Of a stretch of 64,000 nt of DNA, positions 19,801 through 26,450 are shown in pieces. The notes under the pieces were generated by a model that saw nothing but the letters and a program-made list of their open reading frames with translations, made no database searches and was not told the origin of the DNA. The translations under genes and the position numbers were made by a program. The stretch is from Nevskia sp. GTDB lineage: Bacteria; Pseudomonadota; Gammaproteobacteria; Nevskiales; Nevskiaceae. The stretch covers positions 370,641 to 434,640 of the forward strand of contig JALNYU010000001.1 of assembly GCA_023229645.1 (NCBI GenBank), given 5' to 3'. Within the stretch, counting starts at the first letter, position 1. Each line of letters begins with the position of its first letter.

Positions 19801-22800
19801 CCAGCTTCAACCCGGTGCTGAACACGGGGGATGCAACCCGCCGTACCGCGTATGACGGCGTTGGCAACGTCATCTCGACGACAGACGCACAAGGCGCCAC
19901 GACGGTCAATTACTACGATGCCCTCGGCCGCCTTATCGGCGTGCAAGCGCCATCACGCAGCAATACTGTCGACTACAGCCGCATCTCCATTCGTTCGGTC
20001 AATGCCACGGCAACGCTGGCCAGCACGAGCGCAATTTCAGTTCAGTACGATAGCCTGCGTCTTTGGGGCGCTGGCGACGCTAGAATCACCGTCACCTATG
20101 AGTCGGACTACACCGCCTATACCTACGAATACGAATACGACCCTGAATTCAATACCACGCGCACGATCGCAATTCCGTATACCGCGCACGGTACCTTTAC
20201 AACGAGCGTGCAGCGAATTGCGGGCGAAAGCGATACCGGCGCCACGCTAACGCTGCCGGGTGATCGTACAAACGTCGTGATTCGCAGTCTTAAAGTGGAG
20301 AAGTCGGTTAACGGTAGTTTCATCACCGTGCACGACACCACGCAGGTGGGGTATCAGCCGCGTCTCGAACTCAGCAAGCTGCCCAGTACCGTCGCCAATC
20401 TTACGTTTGGATATCGAACGGCGGGCTCCACCGGCGCATTCACGGCGCTTACGGCAACAAAGACCGGTGAGGTCTGGTTTGTCCCGTATTCAGCGCTCGC
20501 TGCCGGCAACTACGAATACCAGCTGACCGCTACCAATAGCAGCGGTGGCGCAGTCGATTTGACCGGCGTCGGCGGGCCTGGCACTGCCCCCGGCAGCATC
20601 AACACGTTTACTAGCACCATTACCGTAAGCCGCCCGGCGGGCAGCCCGTCGACGATCACGTCTGGCAGTACTGCTGCCACGCAAACGCCGCTAACCGTGT
20701 TTCGCTACGATGCGCTCGGTAACCAGCTGGCGCAGATCCGCTTCGCCTCGCCGAATGTTCCGCCGCCCAGCGCCAGCGGTGTGCTACCGGCAGGGCAGGA
20801 CACGGCCAACGACCAGTACACCTACTACGCGTACGATATTCTCGGGCGCGTGATTCAGACCACCGACGCCGCAGGCAAAGTCGAATCACAGTCTTATGAC
20901 ATCTTCGGCCGCGTCGCCCGCACTTGGCGCACGGTGACCGACGCCCTCAACCAAACGCATCAGCAGCTGCAGCTTTACCAATACGACCGCGTTGGTCAGC
21001 AGACCGATCAATTCGCGGTTGACGGCGCCTCCTCCGGCGTGGCCCTGGGCACGCACACTTCGGCCACTTTCAACGCCTTCGGCGAGCAGATTAGTCGTAG
21101 CGTCTCGCGCCAAACCGCCAGCGGCAGCCAAGCCGTCGTCACTGCGCTGGGCGGCGAATTTTATGACTACGATGCCGATGGCCGGCTATGGCAGACCAAT
21201 GCCGATGGCGTCACCAAGGCCTATCGCTACGATTTGCAAGGCCACGTTACGCAGGAAGCGCTGATCAGCGGCACGGCATCGGCCGGCGGCAACCAGTCGC
21301 CGATCGCGGCGCGTCTCAGTGCGCCGTCGAATATCGCTGGCGCCACTGCGATACGAACTGATACTACTTACGACCTGCTCGGCCGCGCCATCGTCCGGCG
21401 CGACCCATATTTCGACCAAGGAATCCTCGTGCCCGGCGCTGGCACAGGTGTCGGCATCACGACAGTCAGTGCGGCAACGGTCAACAGCTTCAGCTCGACA
21501 GCGGGCAGTACCACAATCAACGAGCCGGGTGCCCCGCCCGAGACCGACTACTTCGTCGACAACAGCGTCACGCTAAGCTGGGCCTCGTTATCGGCACTTG
21601 GCGGCGGCGGGGTGCGTGTCTACATCAATTACACCACTGTCGGCGGCGCTACCGGCACCTACCAAGCTGACCTCGCGTCGGCCTCGGCGGTCAGCGGCGC
21701 GACGGTGACTTGGAAGACGTATCAATACTCCAGCACGGCCAATAACAATGGCCGAATCGCCACAATCACAGGCATTCGGGTCGATAAGCAGGTCGGAAGC
21801 GATTACCAATTCGTTCGCGCCAGCGGCGTCAGCGGCACAACCACGGTTGGGGTTTCCCTGCCCACGCTGGTTGCCACCTCGATCAAATTCGCAACGCTGT
21901 ACTACCGTCTCGGAACCACCGGCGCTTACAGCGGCGCCAGCACCACGGCGCGCGCTTCCGGCGGGGTCACGGCCGCACTGCCGGGTAGTCTCGCCAACGG
22001 CACCTATAATTACTATTTCGACACCGAAGAAACCGCGTCCGATTTCCCGGTCGCGGCAGGCGAGCGCTGGTCCGGCACGTTTACTGTCAGCGGCGGTGTC
22101 GTCACCAGCTTCGGCGCGCCGAGCGCAACAACCGAGCGCCTGCAGGCGGTGCATACGCAAACGGTGGATCGCTGGGGCAACACGCTCACCGTTGCCGATC
22201 CCCGCAACGCCGCGTACGTTACCCGCTACCGCTATAACGACCAAAATCAAGTCGAGCAGACCACGCAGCCAAACGTCGAAGTCTGGAACGAAGACACCAC
22301 GCACCTCAGTGCTGCGCCGGTTAGCACCGCTTACTACGACAACCTCGGTCGCGTCATCGCCACCACCGACGCCAACAACCACACGGCGCGGCGGATTTAC
22401 GATACCGCTGGCAACCTAGTCGAAGAGCGTCGTGCCGATGCCAGCCGCTGGACCTACGCCTACGACACACTCGGCCGGCAAGTGCAGGAAGGCGATGGCG
22501 TGGGGCTGGCAACGACCAAGACTTACGACAAACTCGATCGCCTGATCAAGACTCAGCAGAACGGCTACACCGTCAGCAATCAGCAATTCGCGACCTTTAC
22601 TTACGATGAACTCGGCAACCGCACCAGCGTTGGCAATGCGCTCGGCGAAACAACGCGCTACGTCTACGATAGTCGCGGCCGCTTAATCCAGCAGCTGACG
22701 CCGCTGTGGAGCACGGTGGACGCCGCCCACAGCAACCTTAAAACCACCTACGCCTACGACGATTTTGGCCGTAAAATCAGCGAAACCAACGGCCTCAACG

Positions 22801-25800
22801 CCAGCCAGACCTGGACTTATGACTACTTCGGTCGGGCCATCGGCCACACCGATGTCGCCGGTTCGGCCAGCACCTATCGGTACGACGCCTACGGTCGTTT
22901 GTCACAGCAAACCAACAGCGCGGTCAGCCAAACGCTCAGCAACGCCGGCAGCACCACCACGGTGAGCACCGATGGCGAAAACCTCGTTTACACCTACTAC
23001 GCCAACGGTGCGCTACAAAGCATCACCGACAGCAACCCCAGCGTTGGCGTCAACACCCGGATCACCGAATACCGGTACGACCTCAGCGGTAACCGGATCG
23101 AAGAAATCTACCGCGACGCCACCAGCGGCATTCGCTACCAAGATGCACATAGTTATTACGACGCCGCCGGCCGCCTAGAACGGGTGCGAGACCTCCACAC
23201 GGCGGTGACCTACGGCTACGATGCTGTTGGCAACCGCAGCCGCGTGTACAGCCAAAACGCCCCCGTGAACGCCACGGATACCATCGGCGTCACGCAAGAC
23301 CGCTGGTACCGATACGATGCCCTAAACCGCATCGTCCTCGCTGGCGCCAGCAAGGGCAGCGGCAACACGCTCTATGGCGGCAGCCTGATCGGCTACGATG
23401 GCAACGGCAACCGCGCTTTCGCCCAGGAAGGCGCTTATTACAACCAATACGAATACACCCCGGATCACCAGATCAGCGGCATCTACCGCGCCACGCTGAG
23501 CAGCGGCGGCACCCGCGTTGCGCTCGAACTCCGCAGCTACGACCAAGCGGGCCGCACCGTGCTAGACGTCACCTCAACCTATCCAGTCGGCAGCAATACC
23601 GCCACCAGCAGCAGCCGGCGTCAGCTTTTCTACAACCACAACGGCCAGCTGATCACCCAGCTCTCGGACAAATCCACGAACGGCGGCGCCTATCTGGCGG
23701 ACTCGCGCGTGCGTTACGCCAGCTCCAGCGCCAGCCTAACGCCGGCCACCACCTCGGTTGCGGATGACCTTGGCAACTACAACGCCGTCGGCCTCGCCAC
23801 CCAGTACACCGTTGAAGTCAACACCGATACCACCGCCGCCTACAACTACACCAACACCTATAAGTACGACTACGTCGGCTTCGGCGGCAGCTATCGCGAA
23901 GCCCGGCAGCAAGCCAGCATCACGCTCCCTGGGTACACCGCCGGCACCACAACCACGACGTTTGACAGCCACGGCAACGCGATCCAGATCGACAACCCGA
24001 ACGGCGAGCCGAAAAGCCAGCGCTTGATCGTCGACGCCCAAGGCCGGATTCTGCACAAAGACGTCACCAAGAAAGACAACAGCGTCGTCCACCAAGACTA
24101 CGCCTACGTCAACGGCAACCCGATCGGCAGCAACGGCGACGCCGAAAGCAGCACCTATGACTACAACTACACGCCGATTTCGGACCAATACCCGGCCAGC
24201 AATCCGGGCCAGTACATCGTCCAAAGCAGCAGCGAAACCCTGCAGGGCATCGCCCAAAGCGTCTTCGGCGACGCCAACCTCTGGTACCTGATCGCCGACG
24301 CCAACGGCCTCAGCGCGGGCGCCACGCTCGTCGCCGGCCAAGCGCTGACGATCCCGAATCAAGTCAGCAACCTCCACAACGACGCCAACACCTTCCGGCC
24401 GTACCAGCCAAACGAAATCATTGGCGATACCACAGCGGCGGTAAAGGCACCGCCGCCGCCCAAGCTCAAGAGCGGCTTGCTCGCCAACATACTCGCGATC
24501 GTTGTCGCGGTCGCCGTGACAACCGTCTTGACCGGAGGGTCTGGCGGGCTGCTTGCACCGGTAGCAGGCGCCATTGGTGCTGCCGCCGGCGATGTCGTTC
24601 GGCAAGACACGCTGCTGATCGCCAATGGGCAATTCAATTTCGGAAAATTCGCGCTGTATTCTTTGTTGGGGGATCCGCGCCTCGCCCAGGAGGAGGCAAG
24701 CGATGGCCAATATAACTTCGGCAGCACGGTAATCGCTGCCGGCGCAGGAGCAGTATCTGCTGGCGTTGGTGGCGCGGTTGGCGCCGGCTCATTTGGCGGA
24801 GCTGTTGCAGGCGGGCTTGCCGCCAACGCATTCACTCAGGCTGCCAATATCGCCCTAGGACGACAGCGTGGATTCTCCTTCGGTAGCCTCGCAGCTGCCG
24901 GCATTGGTGCGGCGCTTTCCGCGGGTATCAACACCCTCTCTGGCGGCGGGGGCACCTCGGCAACCGGTGGTGGCTCTGGGGCCCAAGCGTTTAGCTTTGG
25001 AGCCCTTGTTCGGGACACCCTCCTGTATTTTGGCAGCGGCGTCATTACCAACGAAGTACAAATTTTGGTCGAGGGCAACGGTAAGCTGAACTTCGCGAGC
25101 ATCGCCGCTGATAGCTTTGGCAATGCGTTGGGAAATGCTATCGCCGGGGAGATTAGATTCCGGTCTGTACGCGACAGCCTTTCCGAGTCGGCGAAATCAA
25201 CTTATGACGATTACATCGCCGGAGGAAGTAGCCGAGATGAGGCCTTGTCTGCAGCACAGGGAACTGATCAGCAGATTACGCGACTCTCCGCTCGTTATGC
25301 TAATGGGTTGGGGAGCGGGTTGACCCAAGCAGCGTCCGATCGTTATTCGTCGGTATTTACCGGGCAGCGTTACGAAGTTGCAGATTCCGGGCAGATTGTC
25401 TCGGACGCTGGGTATTCCTATGGCGATCAAGGGGATTCATCGGCCCTATCGGCAGCCTCGAAAGCAAATGGTTTAATTACTTCTGGCGGGGTGGACTTGG
25501 ACGTCATCACGTCGTCGCCTAGCGACGACCCGATTCCTGACGGGTATGGCCCTGCTGGGTACTACAAAGATAGCAGCGGCAACGAGCATCTGACGTACTA
25601 TAAGCTGCCGAATAATGGCCCTGAACTGACATTTGTAGGAGCGCTGGGCTTAGCCGCCAGAAGAGAAGCGCCGTTATTGGCGCGCGTCGCTGCCAGCGAA
25701 GCTCTGGCACTCACTGTGCCCGGTATCGGTGAAATTGCAGATGCATTTGGTACGCTCGCTTTGGGCGGATTTTTACTTTATGAAGGCAGCAAACTTTATC

Positions 25801-26438
25801 TCAATTCAAAGCAATATAGTCTGATCGATACGACCTTTAGCAATGGCATAACGACGACGACATTGCCGATTGGGCCTGAGCTGCCTGGCATCGGCGGGTT
25901 TCAGATTGATCCAGACGCGGGAAAGCCGATAAGATTGAGCGCGCCAATTGGGCCGCAGCTGCCAAATCGATTCGAAGGGGCGCCGATTACGGTATCGGGA
26001 ATTACGATAACTGATTCTCCGATTGATAGCGGGGTTAATCTACCGCCTGTAATTGTCAGCCAAAGTAACAATGATCTCATTGGGGATTTATCTGAAATAC
26101 CCTCAATAGAAAAGAGGGTTGATTTTCAAAATAAGATTAGCCCGCAGAAACAGAGTCGACATCTGCTTGGAACTGCAGGTTACGATAAATCTTATCTAGA
26201 CTCCATCAAGGATGCACAGGCCGTACTTGATGCTTATTTGTCTGGAAATTATGAATTCATTCGGCAAGATGTGCGCAAAGTGTCGGTCGAGATTAGGGTG
26301 CCCAGCGTAACGGGTGTGTACATTAATCGCGGCAATCCTAATGGGCGGCCCGATTTGTCGGTTCCGACAAACATATTTGAGATTCAGGGGAGGTCCCCTA
26401 AAGTTATTCCTATTAATCCCGCTAAGGGGTCACGCTAG
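10887..26438 (+). CDS. Giant YD-repeat (Rhs-like) polymorphic toxin with lectin, cadherin-like and LysM modules
   Basis: A protein of about 5,183 residues without a Sec signal peptide. After an N-terminal module (GRDGSLVNAATGNLVLR, residues about 35-85) it is built of dozens of YD repeats (YDAAGNVTQVTD, YDALGRLIG and similar) that should fold as an Rhs/Tc-type hollow beta shell. Inserted into the shell are four cadherin-like repeats (residues about 711-1281), a LamG/jelly-roll-like module (1492-1682), a bulb-lectin domain (2400-2513) and two related beta-domains (3030-3252 and 3523-3742). The C-terminus has a LysM domain (4440-4493), an Ala/Gly-rich hydrophobic pre-tip (4525-4762) and a variable tip (from about 5070) resembling Ntox50. 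I do not see the canonical PxxxxDPxGL motif that ends the Rhs core. No VgrG, PAAR or Tc component is adjacent, so the export route is unknown. The next gene is a probable immunity gene, and orphan copies of the C-terminus follow. Confidence 0.93.
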   Translation: MSSIIVGNGLGLFDSSLSQLNGFGGTGRVAVGAQGRDGSLVNAATGNLVLRSQDEFIASIGLDTLLTRTYNSQGQFDGDNNDGWRLSVYRSLALAGGTGPITRISGDGHLATFTYNAAENLWRTDEGEGAADVIRQSGSNWTYTEGGTGASETYDATGRLLSAKDADGNTTTYGYTGNLITSITDASGQVTTLSYSGNNLTQISVLGLKPGTATVGDRQTITRVRYSYDTSNRLTSVTVDLTPSDNSIADGNVFTTSYTYDGTSTRVASVSQTGGGALAITYQLVGSDYRVKTLTDGEGRITTFNYDTATRRTDVIDPLGTLTRYTYDSLNRLTRVDVPTAEGVAANISYVYDAAGNVTQVTDGEGRTVTYQYDAHDNLILSRDAQGNTITRTYDSNDLLLSETRYQTPDPDGAGAGQPGAPLTTRYVYDSEQHLRFIVTAEGRVSEYRYATNGLQNTAIRYTGALYTGSGSAETDLSAWVNSINKSLSQRSDSGYDLSGQIKTVTTYSTTDSSGAGSGTPSVTQYIYDVSGRLLTRIDPRAAAGATSGAYVTSYVYDGLDRLTLTVDGSGRTTQTQYDNAGNRILTTAANGVVTTTVNNKVGDTLSVSRSGPGNLALGTTVYAYDADGRLRIATDPTGARTFYLYDERSRQVGVVNAEGELTETVYNKASQIIRTIRYSGRVDTSILVDANGNPTGATLGTLRGQSPQLAPTLDLDANNSNSAGTGYLASYTVRGNYTAIVDTDLTIADIDSANLTSATITLNSRPDGAAESLSITLTGTPIIGSYNSSTGQLLLTGNATVAQYQQVLRTLTYRNTSIPTTNGNRSVSVSVNDGQGNSNVATATIGVSIANVAPVLDLDANNSNSAGTSYQATYNVRGSNLAVVDTDLSLIDSDNINLASATITLNNRLDGAAESLSITLTGTPITGSYNSSTGQLLLTGSATVAQYQQVLRTLTYRNSSAPTTNASRTINISVNDGFANSNVAVSTIVVSIANVAPTLDLDANGSNSTGTGYQANYTVRGNNVAIVDTDLSVVDSDNPNLSSATITLNNRLDGTAESLAITLTGTPITGSYNSSTGQLLLSGNATVAQYQQVLRTLTYRNTAIPTTNASRTVSISVNDGQASSNVATSAVVVNIPNVAPTLDLDANDSTATGTSYQVNYTTAASTVAAVDTDLTVADVDSVNLTSASIVLYNRLNGTNESLSITLTGTPITGSYNASTGELLLTGTATVAQYQQVLRTLTYRNGATIYSQSTDATRTILISVSDGLVSSDVASSFIDVSRFGKGAGTFATFAAGVVDPGNRTKSYFYDSAGRLAYTVDEEGYVTKSVYDGAGRKTSDVQYATALASVPTTGNAADVSVATNASDRTTRYFYDGDGLARGTLDSGGYLTEIVYDSAGEVSRTIQYATATNASLRASGTLDQLRPAANAAQDRTDYTFYDASGQISGQVDAAGYLTVYRYDVAGNQVQKTRYQNPVSYAGQPFGSAWVQGFQTGYDGLGQDLISGYAAATPTTFTTDGGQLVLHTGSSAAAGWASLVGTRNYAQSEGAVFRSEFVAPAAGSSVRSIIAISNLVPSGAGYRRNAVNITGNSAAWQSVNGAASQSGAAVSLTPGKTYVVEFTTTASGTAIYLSEKGGPRGGVFSHTDSVADWGSIRSQLWVYRAPGYAESSLSIDNVTETTGTASDLIAAASGANDQTTTVQYDALNRVIQDVDAQGTTTTYTYDAQSGYLTSSTRAQGQLDAQGVSEARTTTTRYDALGRVISTIQGEGSAALVGASDPNAIFSSYGTQYSYDLAGRRVSSTDANGRTTYYYYDGDNNLRYTVNAAGEVSETQYDAFGETIASIAYAQRISTASLKGGLISGDSTFTTRVNATAFQTDANNRTTAYDYADKRGLLTQTIDAAGYLTQRIYDAFGALQTQTQDVGATPGAVLRSDQYSYDARGLTLQSVTDSGGLALTSKVLQYDAFGRALQTQDANGGTRSTAYDRLGRVVTVTDALGQSATTTYDAFDNVLSQTDRNGQTTRYAYSDTGRSITVTTPEGIVTIRKSNRYGQTIAVTDGENNTTTYRYDKDGRLTHSTDALGNDSESQYDKAGLLLATFDARRVQTTYAYDAVNRVLTRTQDPSGLNLITRYDYSAFGDTIKVTDANNVVTETVYNRKSQALYVIVDTVARNSASPALNIATAYTYDAEGRNLSVAEGITATGSSGSFVVNSASALRTTQYSYDKAGRRITTIADAGVGRLNITTGYAYDKNNNLIRSTDAKGNITRYFYDANGRQTYTVNALGGVVETRYDGEGRAIRNIAYANTITPASLNDGSTSANVTALISVNASRDRSTRQVYDRDGRLAYTINALGAVTSYQYDDNGRVIDTVRYATALDSTQLAALGAAPNAAALAARFGEGLGNTLQPGQSLLPGQSIYSAGGAYRLTYQTDGNLVLYSSTNQAIWNSGTNGTTPGSAVYQADGNLVVYNQQGQAVWATSTYPYGAGQLQVREDGNIVITGSNGNAAWTSNAANTNYIPADQHTRNSYDAAGRLTQTIDAEGYSERYSYDAAGNRTSLTNKNGSTTTYIYDAANRLIEQDAPPVYVYSGTSGTPSLVSQKTRLVYDGLGNIIVRVENFGDPVNSRVSRYFYDALGNQTRVDNDSVYVLGATTYGKQLGVYDPTGDAANGYGSDRTKFEINSTIVRSFTWYDALGNAVVGGNAGDNVAGVYTYKLYDANGRLSYEVDGQRQVTAYAYDANGNVLSLRRYSGAISETAESSAGANDSLQALEAAIRQGINTGAAVRGLALAASARVATLVATLSTSGSRLISTTYDALDRKTQVVQPTVDYYLPAADGSVVSGSGAPTTTYTYDTFSELTAQRDLRNPQAGQWITTYFGYDAAGRQTDQLDALGYYTKSSYDAQGRLSQTTQYAKAQTIGLDGTGNPAFASFNPLTTAPSANDPAGYDRVTQYGYDRLDRLTSETRHNIRSYTLDASFNPVLNTGDATRRTAYDGVGNVISTTDAQGATTVNYYDALGRLIGVQAPSRSNTVDYSRISIRSVNATATLASTSAISVQYDSLRLWGAGDARITVTYESDYTAYTYEYEYDPEFNTTRTIAIPYTAHGTFTTSVQRIAGESDTGATLTLPGDRTNVVIRSLKVEKSVNGSFITVHDTTQVGYQPRLELSKLPSTVANLTFGYRTAGSTGAFTALTATKTGEVWFVPYSALAAGNYEYQLTATNSSGGAVDLTGVGGPGTAPGSINTFTSTITVSRPAGSPSTITSGSTAATQTPLTVFRYDALGNQLAQIRFASPNVPPPSASGVLPAGQDTANDQYTYYAYDILGRVIQTTDAAGKVESQSYDIFGRVARTWRTVTDALNQTHQQLQLYQYDRVGQQTDQFAVDGASSGVALGTHTSATFNAFGEQISRSVSRQTASGSQAVVTALGGEFYDYDADGRLWQTNADGVTKAYRYDLQGHVTQEALISGTASAGGNQSPIAARLSAPSNIAGATAIRTDTTYDLLGRAIVRRDPYFDQGILVPGAGTGVGITTVSAATVNSFSSTAGSTTINEPGAPPETDYFVDNSVTLSWASLSALGGGGVRVYINYTTVGGATGTYQADLASASAVSGATVTWKTYQYSSTANNNGRIATITGIRVDKQVGSDYQFVRASGVSGTTTVGVSLPTLVATSIKFATLYYRLGTTGAYSGASTTARASGGVTAALPGSLANGTYNYYFDTEETASDFPVAAGERWSGTFTVSGGVVTSFGAPSATTERLQAVHTQTVDRWGNTLTVADPRNAAYVTRYRYNDQNQVEQTTQPNVEVWNEDTTHLSAAPVSTAYYDNLGRVIATTDANNHTARRIYDTAGNLVEERRADASRWTYAYDTLGRQVQEGDGVGLATTKTYDKLDRLIKTQQNGYTVSNQQFATFTYDELGNRTSVGNALGETTRYVYDSRGRLIQQLTPLWSTVDAAHSNLKTTYAYDDFGRKISETNGLNASQTWTYDYFGRAIGHTDVAGSASTYRYDAYGRLSQQTNSAVSQTLSNAGSTTTVSTDGENLVYTYYANGALQSITDSNPSVGVNTRITEYRYDLSGNRIEEIYRDATSGIRYQDAHSYYDAAGRLERVRDLHTAVTYGYDAVGNRSRVYSQNAPVNATDTIGVTQDRWYRYDALNRIVLAGASKGSGNTLYGGSLIGYDGNGNRAFAQEGAYYNQYEYTPDHQISGIYRATLSSGGTRVALELRSYDQAGRTVLDVTSTYPVGSNTATSSSRRQLFYNHNGQLITQLSDKSTNGGAYLADSRVRYASSSASLTPATTSVADDLGNYNAVGLATQYTVEVNTDTTAAYNYTNTYKYDYVGFGGSYREARQQASITLPGYTAGTTTTTFDSHGNAIQIDNPNGEPKSQRLIVDAQGRILHKDVTKKDNSVVHQDYAYVNGNPIGSNGDAESSTYDYNYTPISDQYPASNPGQYIVQSSSETLQGIAQSVFGDANLWYLIADANGLSAGATLVAGQALTIPNQVSNLHNDANTFRPYQPNEIIGDTTAAVKAPPPPKLKSGLLANILAIVVAVAVTTVLTGGSGGLLAPVAGAIGAAAGDVVRQDTLLIANGQFNFGKFALYSLLGDPRLAQEEASDGQYNFGSTVIAAGAGAVSAGVGGAVGAGSFGGAVAGGLAANAFTQAANIALGRQRGFSFGSLAAAGIGAALSAGINTLSGGGGTSATGGGSGAQAFSFGALVRDTLLYFGSGVITNEVQILVEGNGKLNFASIAADSFGNALGNAIAGEIRFRSVRDSLSESAKSTYDDYIAGGSSRDEALSAAQGTDQQITRLSARYANGLGSGLTQAASDRYSSVFTGQRYEVADSGQIVSDAGYSYGDQGDSSALSAASKANGLITSGGVDLDVITSSPSDDPIPDGYGPAGYYKDSSGNEHLTYYKLPNNGPELTFVGALGLAARREAPLLARVAASEALALTVPGIGEIADAFGTLALGGFLLYEGSKLYLNSKQYSLIDTTFSNGITTTTLPIGPELPGIGGFQIDPDAGKPIRLSAPIGPQLPNRFEGAPITVSGITITDSPIDSGVNLPPVIVSQSNNDLIGDLSEIPSIEKRVDFQNKISPQKQSRHLLGTAGYDKSYLDSIKDAQAVLDAYLSGNYEFIRQDVRKVSVEIRVPSVTGVYINRGNPNGRPDLSVPTNIFEIQGRSPKVIPINPAKGSR
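13017..14730 (+). repeat. Four tandem cadherin-like repeats of 143 residues inside the giant protein
   Basis: Four units start near 13017, 13446, 13875 and 14304, an exact 429-base period. Each opens with AP(T/V)LDLDAN and carries DTDL, SATITLNNR, SLSITLTGTPITGSYN and VAQYQQVLRTLTYRN. The pattern matches the calcium-binding cadherin/VCBS-like repeats of large adhesins, here embedded between YD repeats. The fourth unit is the most diverged. Constant spacing suggests recent tandem duplication. Confidence 0.85.
15360..15930 (+). other. LamG/jelly-roll-like module inserted in the YD shell
   Basis: About 190 residues without YD motifs, rich in predicted beta strands (GQLVLHTGSSAAAGWASLVG, GKTYVVEFTTTASGTAIYLS, YAESSLSIDNVTET). 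The alternation and the Trp/Tyr-ended closing strands resemble concanavalin/LamG carbohydrate-binding sandwiches. YD repeats resume immediately after. Function, probably glycan binding, is inferred. Confidence 0.5.
18085..18425 (+). other. Bulb-type (monocot mannose-binding) lectin domain in the giant protein
   Basis: The translated segment has three beta-prism subunits. Two retain the mannose-binding signature QxDxNxVxY: QTDGNLVLY at 18168-18194 and QADGNLVVY at 18261-18287. The third, REDGNIVIT, is degenerate. Trp-containing strands (AIWNSGTNG, AVWATS, AAWTSN) close each unit. It is flanked on both sides by YD repeats, so the lectin is displayed from the shell and may bind target-cell or host glycans. 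Confidence 0.88.
19975..20640 (+). repeat. Inserted beta-domain A (paralogous to domain B)
   Basis: About 220 residues without YD motifs. Key landmarks are SLRLWGAGDARITVTYES, VVIRSLKVEKSVNGSF, LPSTVANLTFGYRTAGSTGA, SALAAGNYEYQLTAT and a closing FTSTITV strand. The same landmarks recur in order in domain B at 21455-22110, so both derive from one ancestral insertion. The fold looks like an immunoglobulin-like pair. Function unknown. Confidence 0.6.
21455..22110 (+). repeat. Inserted beta-domain B (paralogous to domain A)
   Basis: Landmarks parallel to domain A: SLSALGGGGVRVYINYTT, ATITGIRVDKQVGSDYQF, LVATSIKFATLYYRLGTTGA, GSLANGTYNYYFDTE and GERWSGTFTV. About 240 residues of YD repeats separate the two copies, so the duplication was segmental and not a simple tandem one. 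Confidence 0.6.
23675..24460 (+). repeat. Parent copy of the 786-bp cassette-conserved segment
   Basis: This part of the giant gene, from CACGAACGGCGG to the GCCGCCGCC run, recurs without length change at 26828-27613 and 30295-31080, and in part at 33575-33923. It encodes the last YD repeats and the LysM domain. The three downstream copies share base changes absent here (for example GCGCTATTCC for GCGTTACGCC), so they derive from one another or from a common donor. It is an ideal crossover tract for exchanging toxin tips. Confidence 0.95.
24205..24365 (+). other. LysM domain in the giant protein
   Basis: The translation GQYIVQSSSETLQGIAQSVF, GDANLWYLIADANGLS, ALTIPNQ has the LysM pattern (Y-V-x8-IA, N-L, L-x-IP). 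LysM binds N-acetylglucosamine chains of peptidoglycan or chitin. It sits immediately before the proline-rich hinge and hydrophobic pre-tip, where classical Rhs proteins have the DPxGL self-cleavage motif. The same domain is kept in orphan cassettes 1 and 2. Confidence 0.85.
26103..26438 (+). other. Ntox50-like toxin tip of the giant protein
   Basis: The last 110 residues carry QKQSRHLLGTAGYDKSYLDS, DAQAVLDAYLSGN, SVTGVYINR, NIFEIQGRSPKVIPINPA. The pattern KQxxHxxGTxxY, S-x-L, DAQxLxxxY and a closing VIPxxP matches my recollection of polymorphic toxin type 50 (Ntox50), a predicted RNase domain also found in phage minor capsid proteins. The base composition becomes more AT-rich from about 25990 on, as expected for an exchanged tip. 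Activity is not established by sequence alone. Confidence 0.62.
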
Positions 26439-26450
26439 GTGGAGATAAAA

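Noticed and set aside
21588..22382. A 264-residue minus-strand frame inside the giant gene
   Set aside because: Shadow of the beta-domain B coding region; no start signal or domain.
11340..24200. Possible DNA-level satellite from the many YDAxGN repeats
   Set aside because: The repetition is at protein level with diverged DNA, as in all YD-repeat proteins; only the 429-bp cadherin-like units are regular.
23736..24710. Minus-strand open frame repeated at 26889-27812 and 30356-31087
   Set aside because: It recurs only because it is antisense to the duplicated cassette segment; low-complexity Val/Ala/Gly-rich translation.
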